A stretch of DNA of 64,000 nucleotides from JANWKQ01 sp964624635 (GTDB lineage: Bacteria; Bacteroidota; Bacteroidia; CAIKAF01). Location of the stretch: NCBI GenBank assembly GCA_964624635.1, contig CAZUXM010000005.1:19698-83697 (forward strand). Direction: 5' to 3'. Shown here in pieces: positions 63,520-64,000 of the stretch. The translations under genes were made by a program, and so were the position numbers. Every line of letters begins with the position of its first letter. Within the stretch, counting starts at the first letter, position 1. The notes below the pieces were generated by a model, which made no database searches, was not told the DNA's origin, and saw only the letters and a list, made by a program, of their open reading frames with translations.

Positions 63520-63536
63520 TTGGCACACCTGTTGCT
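63520..63536 (+). promoter_or_regulatory. Sigma-54 (RpoN) promoter
   Basis: TTGGCACACCTGTTGCT matches the consensus TTGGCACGnnnnTTGCW at every fixed position except the G after GGCAC. GG and GC are separated by exactly 10 bases, as required for -24/-12 promoters. Transcription would start near 63546, about 12 bases before the ATG at 63559. Confidence 0.75.
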
Positions 63537-63558
63537 TATGTACTGTAAAATGTATCAT

Positions 63559-63786
63559 ATGAAACGGTTCATCATTATAACCATTACATGTATATTGTTA
63601 GGTACGCTCCATGCTCAACAGATTGCTCCGAGAAAGAAAGTGACATTAGACAAAGGAGTAATACATCAGCAGAAGCTTAATCCTAAAGTAAAAGTTTCAA
63701 AAAAGGTTACAATGGCAGATGCAAAAAAAACAGCTATTGTTCAACGACCTTCTAACCGAAAATATATTGTTAGAGAGTCTAAATAA
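63559..63786 (+). CDS. Small secreted basic protein under sigma-54 promoter
   Basis: A 75-residue protein. It has a clear signal peptide (MKRFIIITITCILLGTLHAQ) and a basic, Lys-rich mature part of about 55 residues (QIAPRKKVTLDKGVIHQQKL, KVKVSKKVTMADAKKTAIV, RPSNRKYIVRESK) without Cys. No family is recognised. The frame runs upstream to a TTG, but that part is the promoter. A strong terminator follows. The sigma-54 site suggests control by an enhancer-binding protein, for example by nitrogen status or stress. Confidence 0.7.
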   Translation: MKRFIIITITCILLGTLHAQQIAPRKKVTLDKGVIHQQKLNPKVKVSKKVTMADAKKTAIVQRPSNRKYIVRESK

Positions 63787-63823
63787 AGTATCATTTACGT
63801 TCTTTTCTCATAACGCTGCAGGT

Positions 63824-63853
63824 AAGAGGGAACTTCGAAAGAGGTTCCCTCTT
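63824..63853 (+). terminator. Terminator after the small secreted protein gene
   Basis: AAGAGGGAAC and its complement GTTCCCTCTT around a loop that includes CTTCGAAAG. It is followed by CTTATTTTAT and lies between two converging genes, so it may serve both. Confidence 0.8.
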
Positions 63854-63862
63854 CTTATTTTA

Positions 63863-64000
63863 TCAGGCAGCAATGAGTCCTAATTCTTTTATTAAATGAA
63901 TCACATCAGTTTTATGGTTCATTAACTGGTATGCATTTATACCTGCATTACGAGCACCTTCAATATTCTCGGGCATATCATCAATAAAAACTGCTTTTTC
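63863..64000 (-). CDS. HAD-family hydrolase, C-terminal fragment
   Basis: The minus strand at the window edge reads EKAVFIDDMPENIEGARNAG followed by INAYQLMNHKTDVIHLIKELGLIAA and a TGA at 63863-63865. FIDDMPENIEGARNAG is the motif IV region of HAD phosphatases (the Asp pair that binds Mg). Only 45 residues are in the window, so the substrate class cannot be told. Confidence 0.85.
   Translation of the reverse strand, partial: EKAVFIDDMPENIEGARNAGINAYQLMNHKTDVIHLIKELGLIAA

Noticed and set aside
1..64000. tRNA, rRNA, CRISPR array, insertion-sequence transposase or prophage genes
   Set aside because: No cloverleaf with GGTTCGA-type arm, no spaced direct repeats of CRISPR form and no transposase or phage protein motif was seen on either strand.

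Overview
The window comes from a low-GC member of the Bacteroidota, probably Flavobacteriia-, Sphingobacteriia- or Chitinophagia-like. The evidence is a Bacteroidota-type dcw cluster, two secreted proteins with type IX secretion (T9SS) sorting tails, TonB-receptor and lipoprotein modules, PorE-like OmpA proteins, TAnnTTTG-type promoter boxes and frequent TTG/GTG start codons. It looks like a draft or metagenome scaffold: four runs of exactly ten N interrupt genes (5169-5178, 34721-34730, 35748-35757, 61796-61805), and one gene (ftsI) is frameshifted. Both ends cut a gene: ftsZ on the left and a HAD-like hydrolase on the right.

Layout. 1-15040, minus strand: the whole division and cell-wall cluster in transcription order mraZ, rsmH, ftsL-like, ftsI (split), murE, mraY, murD, a small ORF, ftsW, murG, murC, ftsQ, ftsA, ftsZ, driven by a promoter at 14985-15014 that overlaps four 10-bp MraZ-box repeats. 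15041-16900: repeat-rich spacer and two tandem DUF985 cupins. 16978-24545: a T9SS lamin-tail protein, a secreted endonuclease/exonuclease/phosphatase, and divergently a TonB-dependent receptor with two paralogous surface-type lipoproteins; together a candidate extracellular nucleic-acid or phosphoester scavenging module. 24653-27111: alpha/beta hydrolase, pdxJ, CBS protein. 27191-31766: two tandem PorE-like proteins. 31847-37859: DnaQ-like exonuclease, 2-oxoacid dehydrogenase E2, acylphosphatase, M61 peptidase, and E3 (lpd).

38059-45155, plus strand: an exopolysaccharide locus (GT4, Wza-like lipoprotein, Wzc-like tyrosine kinase, rfbC, a WecA-like transferase, a lytic transglycosylase). 45167-49818: a complete cyanophycin cycle, with isoaspartyl peptidase and cyanophycinase on one strand and cyanophycin synthetase divergent from them. 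49840-52677: an unknown protein, uvrB and a small unknown protein. 52930-56903, minus: a five-gene operon TPR protein, phosphosulfolactate synthase (ComA), rhodanese, DedA, aroE. 57113-64000: a large T9SS adhesin-like protein, glmM, two FKBP isomerases, a spermidine-synthase-like protein, a zinc-ribbon protein, and a small secreted basic protein behind a near-perfect sigma-54 promoter.

Most of the window is core Bacteroidota content. The parts most worth following up are the secreted nuclease/TonB module, the ComA/rhodanese operon, the sigma-54-driven secreted peptide, the GC-rich palindromic element that keeps an open frame between murD and ftsW, and the repeated hairpin motifs that look like small RNAs or specialised terminators.
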